Source: Cavia porcellus (taxonomy: Eukaryota > Chordata > Mammalia > Rodentia > Caviidae). Taken from it: a stretch of DNA of 64,000 bases. Location: positions 56,988,501-57,052,500 of the forward strand of contig NW_026947496.1 of assembly GCF_034190915.1 (NCBI RefSeq), given 5' to 3'. Below the pieces are notes generated by a model that worked only from the letters and a program-made list of their open reading frames with translations, was not told the DNA's origin and ran no database searches. Shown here piece by piece: positions 61,595 to 64,000 of this stretch (within the stretch, counting starts at the first letter, position 1; each line of letters opens with the position of its first letter). Position numbers and translations under genes: made by a program.

Positions 61595-61805
61595 GCTTAT
61601 TTTTCGCTAGGTACTGATTTAAGCACTTTATGAATATTTATACATTTTATCCATGTAATCATCTTGACATGAGGTATAAACTATTATCATCATTTCCATT
61701 ATCAAATAAAGAAATGAGGCATAGAAAAATGAGGCACAGCACTGAGCTGGTAAAAGGCAGAATGAAAATCTGAACACTGGCAGCATGACTCAGAATCTGT
61801 TCTTT
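61595..61805 (+). mobile_element. MIR SINE
   Basis: TAGGTACTGATTTAAGCACT, TTATCCATGTAATCATCTTG, AAATGAGGCATAGAAAAATG and GAGGCACAGCACTGAGC give a near complete MIR in order. Confidence 0.7.
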
Positions 61806-62265
61806 TAAGTAAGATCCATTTTGCCTCTTCATTTCATTATGAAGATAATCAAAATACCAAGAAAATTTTGCTTAAATTAAATGCCAGGAGTGCTAAACAA
61901 TTTCAGGATAAGAGAACAGCAATTTTCATCTTTCCTTCACATGTGCCCTCATTTTATTATCTTCTTGGGATGTCGTCCTGCATCTGGGAGTAGAGTAACT
62001 TTATTTTCTGGTTGAATCTCACAAGAGGACTGGGAAGAAAATATTAGCTAGAAGAAGGAATTCTCTGTGCATAGAAATTAGGCATATCTTTACTATTAGA
62101 TTTCAAAAACTAAGTACTGTCATAAATGAGACTATTACGAAACGAAGATACTACTGTTTTGATTCTTAAATATCTCACATCTACTGAAACAGTACTCTGT
62201 GGCATTTCTTCTGGAAAGCGTACTTTGAAAGAAAGAAAATCACCATGGTTTGGAGGACAGAATAC

Positions 62266-62416
62266 CTTTCATGTTCCTGCACCACTGCATCTCCTTTCTT
62301 CCAGGAACACAGTGCCCTGGGGGAAGCTCTGGGTTTGCAATCCAGGTTCACCAGGCTTCCCACCTGCACCCGAATCAAGTTTCTCATGGGGTTCTTTGAA
62401 AAATCGGGAGCAGAGG
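62266..62416 (-). CDS. CNTN3: CNTN3 exon: first half of Ig domain 5
   Basis: This 151-base exon follows a CCTTTTTCAG acceptor and ends GAAAG|GTATTC. Two bases complete an Ala codon, then 49 codons read SAPDFSKNPMRNLIRVQVGS, LVNLDCKPRASPRALCSWKK and GDAVVQEHE, and two bases start Arg. It encodes Ig strands A to C' with the first core Cys (LDCKP) and core Trp (SWKKG). An additional Cys lies two residues before that Trp (TGT at 62307-62309), where the human sequence I recall has Ser. The GTATTC donor lacks the usual purine at +3 plus G at +5. The preceding acceptor has a 44-base uninterrupted pyrimidine tract. The first half matches CNTN3 with a few substitutions. Confidence 0.97.
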
Positions 62417-62462
62417 CTGAAAAAGGAAAAAAAAAAAAAAAAAAGAAGAAAGAGAGGGAGAA
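62417..62462 (-). promoter_or_regulatory. CNTN3: Splice acceptor with a 44-base uninterrupted pyrimidine tract
   Basis: On the transcript strand the sequence upstream of the exon is all C and T from 62462 to 62419, including an 18-base T run (62427-62444), and then AG. Such a tract should be a strong binding site for the U2AF large subunit. It is unusually long, and its homopolymer core is prone to length change. Confidence 0.85.
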
Positions 62463-63858
62463 TGGATCATGGGCTTAATGAATGTTGGATCTTTTTGGTT
62501 TCAATTTCCTGTAAACTTGACAGGCCAACTGTATGTCCATTTTATTATTATGTTTGGCATGGAAAGTGATACTTGATATGCCATGCAGTATGCACAGATT
62601 TCAGGGCCAGAAAAGTGCCTCCTGTTGTGGAATTTGGGGCAAGTTCTGCATTTTAAAAATTTAGTTTGTATGAGAATTTTTAATGTTTACCATGCAGATA
62701 CAAGTCAGGTCACAGATGAGTATATGAGAGCTGGTTACTTAGCACTGAATGATTACAAACGTTTGTTCTATGAAGATGGGGGATAGGTTTGTCTCTCAGC
62801 TACAGGACATCATGTAGAGCCTGGCATGTGGCAGGTGCACAGCAAAGGGTCACAGAAAGAAGGCTGAATGGAGAACCAATAATCTCACTAAAATGAATGT
62901 GTCAAGTTCTATTATAACATTCTTGTATAGTTAAATTTAACTTCCCAATTGGGGAAAGGTAGTATAATGTTAATACTATATTAAATGTTATAGTAGTGCA
63001 TTAAAGATTATCATATGTCAAAGGTATTGTGTCTTCTAATAATGTGTGAAGTGTCAATTCTGAAACATTATCTGAATGTTCATGATATATACTAATGTGT
63101 CAATTGAATGAAATAATATACTTATCAGAAAAATATTTTCTGTTTTATTACATATGTAGAAAAAAGTTAAGAATCCAGTAATTTTCTCAAATAGCTAATG
63201 CTGTTTTATTAAAAAATCCTAGTGAATATAATATATTGTTTTAATAAGTTGATACTTTATATGGAAAAGAAGCATGTGATTTCCATATGATTATGAAAAA
63301 GAAGGCATATTAACCAGAATTTGTTGGGTCTTACAAATTTAGACCTGAAAAATTAATTTCTTCAAAAACAAAAACTTATTTACATTTGAATAAAATCTTT
63401 TAAAAACATATCCCATACTTTTTCCTTCACATAACTCCACACAATACATTGATAGGAATTCCACCATTTAAAAGACGAATAAGCTATGGCTCTGAAGGTT
63501 CATTAAGCAGGGCACTTTCACCTGAAATTTGGGAGGAAGTCCACTTCCCTTTTTGTCTTAATATCCTGTTTCTCTGTCACAGATAATGGGATCCAGATTT
63601 TCACTGATGATACCTCGTTTGCGGACATCATTCCTGGCCCGGATGATCCATTTCTAATGTTCAGATACCAGGGACAAGACACTTATTTTCCGTTAAGCTA
63701 GGGATTCTCAACTTCTCTTGACACTTTGGGCTGGATAATCATTCATCGTGAGAGGCTGTCTTTGTATGTTAGAAAATCCGGCAGCCTCTTTGGGCTTCCA
63801 CTTACAATGTGCTAATATTACACAAGGGACCCTTTCTCTCCAAGCCTCTCATTATGAC

Positions 63859-63859
63859 C

Positions 63860-63887
<28 letters not shown>
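63859..63887 (+). repeat. Poly(A) run of about 29
   Basis: A pure A run lies in mixed sequence. No retroposon body was recognised just upstream. Confidence 0.95.
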
Positions 63888-63890
<3 letters not shown>

Positions 63891-64000
63891 ATACATTTCC
63901 AAATATATACCTTTGGGAAAAAAGAAAAACTGTTTTCAGTTGAGCATCATTGAGTTAAGACTCAGCAGGGCCTTATATCCTTATGGTCCTTATGGACTGA

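Larger units (their letters stand above)
43141..62265 (-). other. CNTN3: CNTN3 intron inside Ig5 (phase 2), 19.1 kb
   Basis: This intron runs from a GTATTC donor to a TTTGTTTTAG acceptor. It contains an AT microsatellite, MIRs, an old L1 fragment, an L2 with a nested LTR, a B1 and several short tandem repeats, listed separately. In 44700-51580, 51860-53180, 53890-55180 and 57480-59190 I see ordinary AT-rich intron with nothing I can name. Confidence 0.9.
1..64000 (-). other. CNTN3: Partial CNTN3 (contactin-3) gene, internal exons and introns
   Basis: The whole window lies inside one gene read on the minus strand. Nine exons together give 1304 coding bases that join in frame with no stop at any junction. 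The protein matches contactin-3, a GPI-anchored neuronal adhesion protein of the immunoglobulin superfamily with six Ig and four fibronectin III domains, about 1028 residues in human. Contactin-3 rather than contactin-4, -5 or -6 is chosen because of CNTN3-like stretches such as QVGSLVNLDCKPRASPRAL in Ig5, [20 protein letters not shown] in Ig6 and [20 protein letters not shown] in FN2. The aligned CNTN4 segments, as I recall them, differ clearly. Present here are Ig5 to the start of FN3. The promoter, first exons and last exons are not in view. Confidence 0.96.
62417..64000 (-). other. CNTN3: CNTN3 intron upstream of Ig5 (phase 1, partial)
   Basis: About 1.6 kb of intron precedes the Ig5 exon and runs off the right edge. 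The expected upstream exon (end of Ig4) was not found. It contains an L2/MIR-like end at about 62810-62860 and a poly(A) run at 63859-63887; nothing else is recognisable. Confidence 0.85.

Noticed and set aside
62126..62569. Plus-strand open frame of 147 codons
   Set aside because: It is antisense to the CNTN3 Ig5 exon and its pyrimidine tract (giving a Lys run), and has no independent support.
1..64000. CRISPR array, operon, prophage or other microbial system
   Set aside because: Introns, SINEs, LINEs and a vertebrate adhesion gene show nuclear mammalian DNA. The tandem repeats lack the spacing of a CRISPR array, and no undescribed system was found.

Overview
This window is mammalian nuclear DNA, almost certainly from a rodent, and it holds an internal part of one gene: CNTN3 (contactin-3, also called BIG-1 or PANG), transcribed on the minus strand. 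Nine coding exons are supported by conserved protein sequence, GT/AG splice sites and unbroken reading-frame phase. In transcript order, from high to low coordinates, they encode Ig domain 5 (62266-62416, 43013-43140), Ig domain 6 (40236-40411, 15859-15976), fibronectin III domain 1 (14891-15049, 14642-14791), FNIII domain 2 (12991-13061, 10549-10783) and the start of FNIII domain 3 (8188-8303). Each of the four complete domains is a pair of exons bounded by phase-1 introns. The exons upstream (signal peptide to Ig4) and downstream (rest of FN3, FN4, GPI signal) were not found and should lie outside the window. I saw no second gene and no RNA gene.

The rest (about 98 per cent) is intron. The rodent assignment rests on B1 SINEs with the diagnostic internal 29-bp duplication (59720-59879, 36385-36527) and several ID-like tRNA-derived SINEs. 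A B1 plus ID composite at 19479-19655 and the lack of recognisable B2 or murine L1 sequence suggest a non-murine lineage (squirrel- or beaver-related), but the species is not determined.

Layout: 1-8187 is intron with MIR, L2, an L1 tail and two near-identical 200-bp repeat copies. 8188-15976 is the exon-dense part (six exons in under 8 kb), interrupted by a striking 1.3-kb degenerate trinucleotide tract (11628-12930). 15977-40235 is a 24-kb intron dominated by an old, nearly full-length LINE-1 (about 24000-30150) with two LTRs nested inside it. It also holds many SINEs, an antisense L1 fragment and a small terminal-inverted-repeat element (34706-34893). 40236-43140 has two exons flanking a long L2 element. 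43141-62265 is a 19-kb intron with an AT microsatellite, MIRs and an L2 split by an MLT1-like LTR. 62266-62416 is the Ig5 exon, followed by about 1.6 kb of upstream intron.

I looked for an unknown biological system and found none. The features most worth a second look are the trinucleotide tract next to an FN2 exon, an extra cysteine in Ig5, an expanded polypyrimidine tract at one acceptor, the 200-bp duplicate pair, the terminal-inverted-repeat element and the nested transposons. Repeat family names are from memory of consensus features, not from a database search.
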